A DNA stretch of 64,000 nt, taken from assembly GCF_001429505.1 (NCBI RefSeq), contig NZ_LMJW01000023.1:1-64000 (forward strand), in the 5' to 3' direction. The position numbers and the translations under genes were made by a program. The DNA comes from Allobosea sp. Root483D1 (lineage in GTDB: Bacteria > Pseudomonadota > Alphaproteobacteria > Rhizobiales > Beijerinckiaceae). A model generated the notes under the pieces. That model had not been told where the DNA came from, did not search any database, and saw only the letters and a program-made list of their open reading frames with translations. Below, one piece after another: positions 34,558-42,420 of the stretch (position 1 is the stretch's first letter; every line of letters starts with the position of its first letter).

Positions 34558-36146
34558 CTATGGCCGCGACCGCCATGCCCGGCCGCAGCAGCACCACAGC
34601 CGGCGCCCTTCTCCTCACCGGCATTGTGCTCGCCGCGTTGACCGAGGCGATCGCCGGCACCGTCCTGTCGCTCGGGCGCGGCGACATCATCGGCGACACC
34701 TCCGCGACACCCGACGAGTTCGCCTGGCTCGACATTGGATACACGACGCTCAAGCTCATCGGCTTCATCACCGCACCCTGGCTGATGAACCGCCTCGATC
34801 CGCGCAGCGTGCTCGTCGCCTCGACCCTGGCGATGGGGATGGCCTCCGGGATCGCCGCCATGACGGCCCGGCTCGACCTGCTGATCGCGCTTCGGATCGT
34901 CCAGGGTTTCTCCGGGGGCGCCCTGCTCGTCGCGGGCCAGGCGATCATTTTTCTGCGCTTCCGGCGCTTGCACCAGCCTCTGCTCCAGGGCCTGTTTGCG
35001 ATGGGCGCCGTCGTCGCGCCCGGGACACTCGCCCCGGCGCTTCAGGGCTGGCTGATCGACGCCCAATCCTGGACCTGGATCTTCTTCGGCATCGTGCCGC
35101 TCGCCCTCACGGCTGCAGGGCTCCTGCTCATGGCGGAAGGCCCGATGCCCGCCAGGGGCGCGCCTCGTTCGTTCGACTGGCTCGGCTTCTCGCTGATCTC
35201 GGTGGCGTTCTTCTGCCTCACCTATGTCCTGACGCAGGGCAGTCGGTGGGATTGGCTCGAGGAACCGCGCATCCCGTGGCTGGCGCTGATCGGCGCGGTG
35301 GCGCTGTTGGCGTTCCTCGGCCAGCAGGCCATGGCCAAAGGCCAAGGCCTGCTCGACTTCACCGTATTCGGAACGAACGATTTTACCTTCGCCTTCATAG
35401 TCAGCTTCGTCGCCGGCGCCGCACTGTCCGGCAGCGCCTTCGTGATCCCGGCCTTCGCTGTCTCCGTTCTCGCCTTCACGCCAACCGATGCCGGCCAACT
35501 CCTGCTGCCGAGCGGCGCGCCCTTCATCGGCGCGCTCCTGCTTGTTGCCCTTCTCGTGCAGTTCCGCCGCCTGCCGCCCTTCGCCACGGTGCCCTTCGGC
35601 ATCCTGATCCTGATGATCGCGATGTGGCTGCTCTCCGGCTCGACCAGCGAGAGCGGCGCAGCCGACATGATGGCGGGAGTGCTGTTGCGCGGCCTGGGCC
35701 TCGGCTTCCTGTTCCTGTCGATCACGCTGATCGCCTTCGGCCATCTCGACGACCGGAAGCTCGCCGGCGGCATCGGCCTATTCAACACGGGTCGCCAGTT
35801 CGGCGGCCTCGCGGGGATCGCGGCCCTCCAGACACTGATCGACCACCACACCATCGCCAATCTCGCCGTCCTCGGCGCCAATCTCTCCGCCGGCAAGCCC
35901 GCCGTCATCGAGCGGCTGACCGCCTTGACGGCGATGCTGATGGCGAAGGGGATGGACGCCGCTGCCGCCGGCCGCGCCGCAGCCGGCTTGCTCGGCCGGG
36001 CCGTCAACGGCCAGTCGGCCGTGATCGCCTTCGACACCGCCTTCAACGCGGTCGCTCTGCTCTTCGTGGTCGCGGCCCCGTTACTAGTCGCTATCAAGGT
36101 CGGGTTCTCTCGATATGCGAAGACGCACGCTGCTCACGATGCGTGA
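34554..36146 (+). CDS. MFS transporter, DHA2 (EmrB) type
   Basis: The 530-residue protein has about 14 hydrophobic segments and the DHA2 order: GDIIGDTSATPDEFAWLDIG after helix 1, the motif-A-like loop MNRLDPRSVLV, motif C GAVVAPGTLAPALQGWLID, then FWIFFGIVP-like WTWIFFGIVPLAL. It expels hydrophobic toxicants by proton antiport through the EmrA-like partner encoded just upstream with a 4-base overlap. Expression is likely controlled by the TetR palindromes. The stop codon lies inside a 14-bp hairpin. Confidence 0.88.
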   Translation: MTMAATAMPGRSSTTAGALLLTGIVLAALTEAIAGTVLSLGRGDIIGDTSATPDEFAWLDIGYTTLKLIGFITAPWLMNRLDPRSVLVASTLAMGMASGIAAMTARLDLLIALRIVQGFSGGALLVAGQAIIFLRFRRLHQPLLQGLFAMGAVVAPGTLAPALQGWLIDAQSWTWIFFGIVPLALTAAGLLLMAEGPMPARGAPRSFDWLGFSLISVAFFCLTYVLTQGSRWDWLEEPRIPWLALIGAVALLAFLGQQAMAKGQGLLDFTVFGTNDFTFAFIVSFVAGAALSGSAFVIPAFAVSVLAFTPTDAGQLLLPSGAPFIGALLLVALLVQFRRLPPFATVPFGILILMIAMWLLSGSTSESGAADMMAGVLLRGLGLGFLFLSITLIAFGHLDDRKLAGGIGLFNTGRQFGGLAGIAALQTLIDHHTIANLAVLGANLSAGKPAVIERLTALTAMLMAKGMDAAAAGRAAAGLLGRAVNGQSAVIAFDTAFNAVALLFVVAAPLLVAIKVGFSRYAKTHAAHDA

Positions 36147-36156
36147 GCAGCGTGCG
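36124..36156 (+). terminator. Terminator hairpin overlapping the MFS stop codon
   Basis: CGCACGCTGCTCAC (36124-36137) and GTGAGCAGCGTGCG (36143-36156) form a perfect 14-bp stem with a 5-base loop; the TGA stop (36144-36146) lies in the right arm. GAGGCC follows rather than a U-run. It ends the efflux operon. Confidence 0.65.
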
Positions 36157-36326
36157 GAGGCCTGCACACAACAACTGGGTTCCGGGACAGATAAGCGACG
36201 GATGCTACCTGCCAGGCCGCGCACAAAAAATGCTCTGTAATCAGAACGCAACGCGGCCTGACAATCATATCCCACCGTTGTCGATCCGTACCGCCTGCTT
36301 CATCGGTGCGCAGGAACTTTCGTTGG

Positions 36327-37646
36327 CTAGACTCGCGAAACAGTATCCCGCGTGATCTGACCAACGTTGAGTGCACCCGTCTGGCGCATGATCGTGATGA
36401 ACTCGTCGTCCAGAATCTGGAGTACGCGGTCTACGCCGGGCTCGCCAAATGACGCGAGGCCCCACACATATGGCCGGCCGATGCCCACTGCTGCCGCGCC
36501 GACGGCTAGTGCTTTCAGGACATCGGTACCGCGACGCACTCCGCCATCGATGAGAACTGGAATGCGCCCATTTACCGCGTCCACGATCTCAGCCAGAACA
36601 CTAATCGTCGCCTGTCCGCTCTCTTCGGCGCGCCCGCCATGGTTGGAAACCAGAAGGCCATCGACGCCGTGACGCAGCGCCTCCTTGGCGTCTTCGGCAG
36701 TCACGATGCCTTTCAGCAGGAGCTTGCCCTTGACGATCGTGCGCAGGCGATCGACGAAGCTCCACGTCATGCCGGTGCCGTAGAGGTTCGTGACCTTCGA
36801 AACGTCGATTCCGGCGAAATTTGCCTTGCGGCCAACGTCATTTGCAAAGCCCGGCGTGTGACAACCTGAACAATCGCGCTGATCTTGTCGCCGCATACGA
36901 AACAGAGTCTCGGTGTTGCGGCCGCCCTGCCGGTCGACCGTCAGGACGATTGCCGGACAACCAGCAGCTTCGGCGCGGTTCACCAGCGTTCTCGTGACGG
37001 CCCAATCGTCTGTTGGATAAAGTTGGAACCAGGCCGGCGAGCCATGCGCCTTGCTCACATCGGCAATGCTCGCATTATCCACTGTGGAGAGGATTATCTG
37101 GTGTCCGCGCTTGCCGGCGGCGCGCGCCACTGTGACTCCCGCGTCCGCATCGTAGGCGCCAAGACTGCTGACCGGGCAGAGAAAAACGGGACTGCGCCAA
37201 GTTTCGCCGAAGATTTTCACGCTGGTATCAACCTTGCGCGCGTCGATCAGCCGTTTTGCGCGAATACTGTAGCGAGCGTAAGCTGAATGATTGACGTCGC
37301 GCGTTACGTCGCCATCGACTCCGCTTTCTAGATAGCCCCAATGCGCCGGCGCGTCCTGGGCCAGAACGGCTTTCTTCGCGGCAGGTTCGAATTCGAACAC
37401 GTTCAGCGCGTCCCCCGCTGCAGCGATGATCCCGTCCGGACCAAGCGTGCGAGGCGAGGCGCGCAGCACATCATAGCTTTGCGCCGAAGCCCGATATGGC
37501 AGGGATGCTAGAACCGATGCGATCATGGAGGTGACCGTTGGGGTCGCGGCAAGCGGGCTGGCAGCCAGAAAATTCAGGAGTTCGCGACGCGCGATCATTC
37601 CGTGTTCCGAATTTTTCGATGACGTTACGGGCATCGGCTTTTCCAT
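36327..37646 (-). CDS. Tat-exported FMN-dependent alpha-hydroxyacid oxidase
   Basis: The 439-residue protein starts with a Tat-like signal (MIARRELLNFLAASPLAA). The glycolate-oxidase/lactate-dehydrogenase TIM barrel follows: FEFEPAAKKAVLAQDAPAHW, SPVFLCPVSSLG, WFQLYPTDDW, the catalytic SNHGGR, and the FMN phosphate site LIDGGVRRGTDVLKALAVGA, then GIGRPYVWG. It oxidises an L-2-hydroxy acid such as lactate, probably in the periplasm. A CSGCH (CXXCH) motif sits in the loop RRQDQRDCSGCHTPGF near residue 265, which could bind haem c. An AT-rich leader lies upstream. Confidence 0.85.
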   Translation of the reverse strand: MEKPMPVTSSKNSEHGMIARRELLNFLAASPLAATPTVTSMIASVLASLPYRASAQSYDVLRASPRTLGPDGIIAAAGDALNVFEFEPAAKKAVLAQDAPAHWGYLESGVDGDVTRDVNHSAYARYSIRAKRLIDARKVDTSVKIFGETWRSPVFLCPVSSLGAYDADAGVTVARAAGKRGHQIILSTVDNASIADVSKAHGSPAWFQLYPTDDWAVTRTLVNRAEAAGCPAIVLTVDRQGGRNTETLFRMRRQDQRDCSGCHTPGFANDVGRKANFAGIDVSKVTNLYGTGMTWSFVDRLRTIVKGKLLLKGIVTAEDAKEALRHGVDGLLVSNHGGRAEESGQATISVLAEIVDAVNGRIPVLIDGGVRRGTDVLKALAVGAAAVGIGRPYVWGLASFGEPGVDRVLQILDDEFITIMRQTGALNVGQITRDTVSRV

Positions 37647-38055
37647 GGCGATTCTCCTCGACCAATGAAATTCAAGAAAATTTTCCTCGACTTAATGCCT
37701 ATTAACTGAAAATGGATCGGCAACGACTATTATCTCATGTGTCAATATACTATATACTTTCGTATAGATAGAGACCGGTGAAAATATAATTCCCAGAAAT
37801 ATAGCGTGTAACGTAAGCAGCCATGTGATGGACGCGCCTTTCACGGGCTCCCCGCTCCAGTCTAAGCTTGATCACAGCTCGAGCTGGACGACGGGGCGAG
37901 GCGATCAACGGCACCATCGCACTGGAGTGCCACGATTGCGCTTGGATCGCTTTCTGAGGAGCGGCTCGTGCCGGACGGCAGCATTTGAAGGTGGTTTTCT
38001 GGCGCGGCTCAGCTTCGCATCCGGCTATGCGGGTTATGCGTTGAGGTCAGCCACC
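37647..38055. promoter_or_regulatory. AT-rich leader and non-coding stretch
   Basis: Positions 37670-37810 are AT-rich and contain TATACTTTCGTATA, a short dyad, plus other TA-rich words like those in the leaders at 16.0 and 28.7 kb. This is the likely promoter of the minus-strand oxidase. From 37820 to 38055 no gene is recognised. Confidence 0.4.
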
Positions 38056-38259
38056 TCATTGAGATACAATCGGAGCCCTTGGGGCGCGGCTGCGCCACCG
38101 GCCTGCGAATCCTTCCAGCGCTCGGACCTCGAACAACTGTCGCATATCGAACTCCGACTTTGGGGTTTCCGCAAAATCGAATGGCAGTGAACCGAACCCG
38201 ACCGTTGTCAGCGTGAGTTCCAGGCGCACGAGATCAGCGACAACCTGATACTTCACCAA
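38056..38259 (-). pseudogene. Unassigned gene fragment beside the relaxase scar
   Basis: The first 45 codons, MVKYQVVADLVRLELTLTTV then GFGSLPFDFAETPKSEFDMR, look like genuine protein; the remainder (GRWRSRAPRAPIVSQ) looks like random sequence read past a junction. I do not recognise the family. It diverges from the TraA fragment and is probably part of the same lost mobile element. Confidence 0.35.
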
Positions 38260-38580
38260 CGCTGCCGGAGCTGCTGACGCAGTCCCAGAGTGTCATTGAG
38301 CGGCGCGAATTGCTTCGTGCTGTTGCCGGCTGCCTGGTCGGGACAGGGCTTCCTGCGGAACGGGCCACAACGGAAGTCGATCGACTGCTGCGGCGGTAGG
38401 CGTTTCTTGAGATCGCTCAGGATGCGCTCGGTCGGCCGCTCTATTCGACGCCCGATATGGTCGCGGTCGAGCGTCAGGTCGTCGAATCCGCACAGGCGCT
38501 AGCCCAGGATGCCAAGCACGAGCTCCAGGAAAATCGGATTGCCATAACCTGCCGGGCGAAGGGGCTCAGCCGCGAACGTG
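38253..38580 (+). pseudogene. traA: Fragment of a Ti-type TraA conjugative relaxase/helicase
   Basis: The frame reads LPELLTQSQSVIERRELLRA, VAGCLVGTGLPAERATTEVD, meets a TAG stop at 38397-38399, and continues in the same frame AFLEIAQDALGRPLYSTPDM, VAVERQVVESAQALAQDAKH. This matches, from memory of the family, the region of TraA relaxases just before the helicase Walker A (normally reached after AKGLSREQ). Both the relaxase domain and the helicase core are missing. It marks a former conjugative or integrative element. Confidence 0.6.
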
Positions 38581-38665
38581 TGACTTTTGCCGCAGGAGAA
38601 CCACGCAACTCCACAATTCTCGCCTGCCGAAGCAGCGGGTATCGGCTATCCAGCCTCCACGGTTA

Positions 38666-38696
38666 GCGCCGTAGCTCAGCTGGATAAAGCGTTGCC
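38666..38696 (+). tRNA. 5' half of a tRNA (tRNA-Arg-like), truncated
   Basis: The 31 bases from GCGCCGTAGCTCAGCTGGAT to AAAGCGTTGCC match the acceptor, D-arm and start of the anticodon stem of alphaproteobacterial tRNA-Arg genes (GCGCCCGTAGCTCAGCTGGA type). The D stem (GCTC...GAGC-like) is nearly intact. Downstream sequence has no anticodon loop, T-arm or CCA. It is a fragment, not a working tRNA, and probably marks an integration or excision site next to the TraA remnant. Confidence 0.6.
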
Positions 38697-38815
38697 GTCG
38701 ATGCGCAGTCGTCCCCGCTCGGCAGCACCTCAAGTCCATCCCGGGATTCCGTCAGCCCGAGCTCGGAGACTGGCGACAAGACTGGCCGTAGGATGGACGG
38801 TCCGGAAGGCATCAA

Positions 38816-39340
38816 ATGGCAGTCTCATTGCGGGTGCTCAGTCTTGACGATGAGGATGTGGTCGCCGGGATCGCTGTCGATCCCGACAAGGAGCCCTATT
38901 CCGGCGGGCCGATCGGCGACGTCTTCGCTCAGTTGCGAGCCTCGCCACCACGCCAGACGCCTTTTGCGCTTGTCGATGGCGACAGGGTCGTAGGCTTCAT
39001 CGTTGCGCGGGAAGGTGCCGCTCTGCCCGTCTGGGCGGAGAAAGGCTGCATGACCCTGAACAATCTGCGGATCGACACGCGCCTCCAGGGGCGTGGCTAT
39101 GGCAAGGCCGCAATCCGCCTCGCCGCGCAATGGATCGCACGGGAACGACCGATCGTCACCCATGTCATGTCGAGCGTGAACGTCGGCAACCTCGCCGCTT
39201 TCAACTTGAACCTGGCCTGTGGATTGACGCCGACCGGACAGATCGTCGAAGGGCGGCTCGGTCGCCAGAGGGTCATGATCGCTCCGATCGGGCGCCTTTG
39301 CCGCGATCAAGCGGGATCGACGTCGACGAGGAGTTTGTAG
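38816..39340 (+). CDS. GNAT-family N-acetyltransferase
   Basis: The 174-residue protein has GNAT motif A, LNNLRIDTRLQGRGYGKAAI, with the acetyl-CoA loop QGRGYG, and motif B NVGNLAAFNLNLACGLTPTG. The N-terminal region (VAGIAVDPDKEPYSGGPIGD) fits amino-group acetyltransferases of the small-molecule type. Its 3' end overlaps the convergent deacetylase gene by 34 bases. An acetyltransferase facing an N-acetyl-amino-acid deacetylase and an amino-acid ABC transporter is suggestive, but the substrate is not known. Confidence 0.8.
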   Translation: MAVSLRVLSLDDEDVVAGIAVDPDKEPYSGGPIGDVFAQLRASPPRQTPFALVDGDRVVGFIVAREGAALPVWAEKGCMTLNNLRIDTRLQGRGYGKAAIRLAAQWIARERPIVTHVMSSVNVGNLAAFNLNLACGLTPTGQIVEGRLGRQRVMIAPIGRLCRDQAGSTSTRSL

Positions 39341-40320
39341 AGGCAATCGCCCGGCTCGGTCAGGACCGGTGCACGCCGACAGGCAACCATCCCGTCTTCG
39401 GTGAACAATACCGGTTCAGGTGCCTGCCATGGCCGATCGATGGCATGGATGACACCGGCAGGCTGGCCAGCCTGGACGACAGCGCCCAGTTCCGCTGCCG
39501 GTTCAAACAGCCCCTTGCGCATGGCATAGACAAAGGCCCCCCTGCCCCGAACCCGCATGAAGCGCGTTGGCGAGGCAGGCTCGGCGGTTGAGCCAGACAA
39601 CAGGCCATAGCGTTGCAGGACGCGTCGCAGCCCGCGCTCCGCGATCGTCAGGCCTTCCCGCGACAGCGCGGCGCCACCGCCAAGTTCGGCGGTAAGCACT
39701 GGCACTCCACTCCCCTGCCCGACCGCCGAGAATGTCGTCCTGCCGCCACCGCCGGAACCGTCACTGATGGAGGTGACCGGAGCGCCGAACGAGACTGCAA
39801 GCTCGGCAAGTTCCCGTTGCTCCGTCTCGCTCCCCCCGCTCCTGATCAGGGCGCATGGCACATAGTCGCATGATCGTCCGCCTGCATGAAGGTCGATGGC
39901 AAGGTCCGCCATGGGCAGGAGCTCAGTGGCGACGTAGTGCGCGATCATGGCCGTCGGGCCGCCAGCGGGATCACCTGGAAAGGATCGGTTGAGGTTGCCG
40001 GCGTCCAGCGGCGAGACGCGCCGGCCGGCCTCGACAGCGGGGGCGTTGAGCGCGGGCAGGATGATGATCCGCCCTCTCACGTCGGCCGGATCGATCTCAC
40101 GCACCAGCGTGGCAAGCGCGACCTGCCCTTCATATTCGTCGCCATGACTGCCAGCCATGAGCAGGGCCGTGGGACCTGCTCCGTTGCGGATGCAGACGAT
40201 GGGGATCGGCACCACGCCATAACCCGACAGGTCCGTCGAATGCGGCACGCGCAGCCAGTCGCATTGCTTCCCATCCGCCTCGAAGTCCAGCGGCGTCCAA
40301 ACCTGCGTGTAACCTGCCAT
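39307..40320 (-). CDS. Zinc deacylase, DoeB/aspartoacylase family
   Basis: The 337-residue protein belongs to the M14-like succinylglutamate-desuccinylase/aspartoacylase family: the zinc ligands in GSHGDEYEGQ and DLHAGG, GNLNRSFPGDPAGGPTAMIA, and a beta-rich C-terminal domain. It looks most like DoeB, which removes acetyl from N-alpha-acetyl-2,4-diaminobutyrate in ectoine breakdown; no doeA or other doe gene is present. It is the last gene of the ABC transporter operon, 10 bases after the ATPase, so the transported compound is probably its substrate. Confidence 0.8.
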   Translation of the reverse strand: MAGYTQVWTPLDFEADGKQCDWLRVPHSTDLSGYGVVPIPIVCIRNGAGPTALLMAGSHGDEYEGQVALATLVREIDPADVRGRIIILPALNAPAVEAGRRVSPLDAGNLNRSFPGDPAGGPTAMIAHYVATELLPMADLAIDLHAGGRSCDYVPCALIRSGGSETEQRELAELAVSFGAPVTSISDGSGGGGRTTFSAVGQGSGVPVLTAELGGGAALSREGLTIAERGLRRVLQRYGLLSGSTAEPASPTRFMRVRGRGAFVYAMRKGLFEPAAELGAVVQAGQPAGVIHAIDRPWQAPEPVLFTEDGMVACRRAPVLTEPGDCLYKLLVDVDPA

Positions 40321-40330
40321 CGGCGATCTC

Positions 40331-41080
40331 TCAGTGCTTCAGGACTGTATTCAGGAAGAGTCGTGAGCGGGGATGCCCCGACGCGCCGAAAAAGTCGCGC
40401 ACGGGTGCACGATCGAGGATGCATCCGCCATCCATGAAGACGACCTGTTCGGCGACTTCACGGGCGAAGCCCATCTCGTGGGTGACGCAGATCATCGTCA
40501 TGCCGTCACGGGCCAGCGCGACCATGACGTCGAGCACCTCCTTGATCATCTCCGGATCGAGCGCCGAGGTCGGTTCGTCAAAAAGCATGAGGCGCGGGTT
40601 GAGGCAGAGTGCGCGGGCAATCGCGACGCGCTGCTGCTGCCCACCAGAGAGCTGGCCGGGATAGGACTTGGCCTTCTCCGGGATCCTGACCTTTTCCAGA
40701 TGAGCCATGGCGATGTCTTCCGCCTCGCCGCGGCTCCGGCCGGCGACGCGCTGCAGCGCCAGCGTGCAGTTGGACAGCACCGTCAGGTGTGGAAACAGGT
40801 TGAAGCTCTGGAATACCATGCCGGTCTGGCGGCGTGCGGCGGCCGTTTCCCTGGCGTTGACACCGAGTGTCGTTCCCGCGAGGCGCAGCGTGCCTTTCTG
40901 ATAGCTTCCCAACCCGTTGATGCAGCGGATGAGTGTCGATTTGCCTGAACCCGACGGTCCGCACACCACGACGCATGCGCCGCTTGCGACCGTAAGGTCA
41001 ACGTCGTTCAGCACGTGAAGGGCGCCGTACCATTTGTTGAGGCCCTGGATATCGACGATCGACTCTGATTGCGTGCTCAT
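40331..41080 (-). CDS. ABC transporter ATPase, polar amino acid type
   Basis: The 249-residue protein has Walker A GPSGSGKST (about residues 39-47), Q-loop GMVFQSFNLFPH, signature LSGGQQQRV and Walker B LMLFDEPTSALDPE, then the H-loop VTHEMGFA. It is of the GlnQ/HisP/EhuA class and drives uptake through the two permeases upstream. ATG 41080 was chosen; the frame upstream overlaps the permease in another frame. Confidence 0.9.
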   Translation of the reverse strand: MSTQSESIVDIQGLNKWYGALHVLNDVDLTVASGACVVVCGPSGSGKSTLIRCINGLGSYQKGTLRLAGTTLGVNARETAAARRQTGMVFQSFNLFPHLTVLSNCTLALQRVAGRSRGEAEDIAMAHLEKVRIPEKAKSYPGQLSGGQQQRVAIARALCLNPRLMLFDEPTSALDPEMIKEVLDVMVALARDGMTMICVTHEMGFAREVAEQVVFMDGGCILDRAPVRDFFGASGHPRSRLFLNTVLKH

Positions 41081-41103
41081 GGTCCGGTCCGACTTTCGGT
41101 AAG

Positions 41104-41763
41104 TTATCGTGCGCCGACTGCCAGCAGGCGCCGTTCCAGACGTTTGACGCCATGGGAAATGACCAATGCGAGCGCCAGGAAGATGAGGCCGGCGACGACC
41201 AGTGGCTCGGTGTAGCGATAGGTTTCCGAGGCAATGTCGAAGGCACGTCCGAGCATTTCGGGAACCGCCAGTACCGCCAGATAGGGCGTCGCCTTGAGGA
41301 TCGAGACGAAATAATTGCCGAGCGGGGCTGCGATGTTGCGCAGCATTTGGGGCGCGATCACGTAGATGACGGCGTCGCGCCGACTGAGGGACAGCGCCCG
41401 GGCCGCCTCCGACTGGCCTTTCGGAATGGCGTCGATCCCCGCCTTGAAGACCTCGGCGAGATAGCCGCTGTAATAGAGGCTGAGCCCCATTACGCCGACT
41501 GTCATCGAGCCGAGGCGAATGCCGTAGAATGGGAGGACGAAGTAGAGAAAATAGAGCCAGGCCAGCACGGGCGTCGACCGGATGAAGTCGATCACGAAGC
41601 CGGTTGCGAGGCTGACGACACCACCGACGCGTCGGACCATGTCGAAGAGAAAGCCGATTGCGGCGGCGCCAATACAGCTGACCAGCGCCACGCATAGGGT
41701 CGTGCCGATCGCGCCGAGAATCGTCGGCACGCTGGACAAGGCGAAGGCCAGATCAAATCCCAC
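41104..41763 (-). CDS. ABC permease, HisM/EhuD-like
   Basis: The 219-residue inner-membrane protein has five hydrophobic segments and the amino-acid permease loop EAARALSLSRRDAVIYVIAP (EAA motif). GTG 41763, preceded by GGGAGCCG, overlaps the end of the other permease gene by 11 bases; the frame extends upstream to 41838 but inside that gene. It forms the translocation pair with its neighbour. Confidence 0.85.
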   Translation of the reverse strand: MGFDLAFALSSVPTILGAIGTTLCVALVSCIGAAAIGFLFDMVRRVGGVVSLATGFVIDFIRSTPVLAWLYFLYFVLPFYGIRLGSMTVGVMGLSLYYSGYLAEVFKAGIDAIPKGQSEAARALSLSRRDAVIYVIAPQMLRNIAAPLGNYFVSILKATPYLAVLAVPEMLGRAFDIASETYRYTEPLVVAGLIFLALALVISHGVKRLERRLLAVGAR

Positions 41764-42418
41764 CGGAGCGGCTCCCGGGTGCGGCGACACGCGCCTCCAG
41801 CCAGCGTCCGGCCAGGGCGATCGGGTAGCAAACGACAAAGAAGGCGAGGAGCAGCGCCGTATAGATCGCGACGGGATTGTACTCGACCTGCGCGATTTCC
41901 TTGGCGCGGAACGTCATGTCGGTCAGCGTCACGAGCGACACCAGTGCCGTCCCCTTCACCAACTGAATGAGGGTGTTGACGAAGGTCGGGCTCATCGCAA
42001 TCAGCGCCTGTGGCAGCTCGATCAGGAGGAGGATGGCCGGGCGCGACAAACCAAGGGCCGCACCGGCCTCCTTCTGGCCGGCCGGAAGCGCCTGAAGACC
42101 GGCGCGCACCGCCTGGCTGGCATAGCCGCCGGCGTTCAGACCAAGCACCATGGCGCTCACCGTGAGAGCCGACAAAGTCACCCCGACGGCAGGCAGCGCG
42201 TAGTAGAAGACGAACAGCAGGATGATGACGGCGGAGCTGCGCCAGAACTCGATGATGCCTGTAACCAGCAGACGCGCGACGCCGCGCGTGAGATATTGAG
42301 CGACGCCGAAGACAAGCGCAAAGGGAACGGCGAAGACGAGGCCGTAGGCGGTGACGGCAACGGTTGTGCCGAGCCCCTGCAGAATGCCCAGCCAGATCTC
42401 GAACAGGCTCATCGGCAT
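41753..42418 (-). CDS. ABC permease, HisQ/EhuC-like
   Basis: The 221-residue protein has about five transmembrane helices (GLGTTVAVTAYGLVFAVPFA, IIEFWRSSAVIILLFVFYYA) and the EAA loop EAGAALGLSRPAILLLIELP. The family takes up polar amino acids with a periplasmic binding protein and a GlnQ-type ATPase. It follows the binding-protein gene after 2 bases and overlaps the next permease. Confidence 0.87.
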   Translation of the reverse strand: MPMSLFEIWLGILQGLGTTVAVTAYGLVFAVPFALVFGVAQYLTRGVARLLVTGIIEFWRSSAVIILLFVFYYALPAVGVTLSALTVSAMVLGLNAGGYASQAVRAGLQALPAGQKEAGAALGLSRPAILLLIELPQALIAMSPTFVNTLIQLVKGTALVSLVTLTDMTFRAKEIAQVEYNPVAIYTALLLAFFVVCYPIALAGRWLEARVAAPGSRSGGI

Positions 42419-42420
42419 CG

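Noticed and set aside
34341..35744. 467-codon minus-strand frame over hlyD/MFS
   Set aside because: It is made of Gln/Glu/Arg-rich antisense of membrane-protein codons, with no motif or ribosome binding site.
34163..36355. 730-codon + strand frame across the MFS gene
   Set aside because: Arg/His/Ala-rich out-of-frame reading of the EmrB-like gene; the real frame has 14 membrane helices and couples to hlyD.
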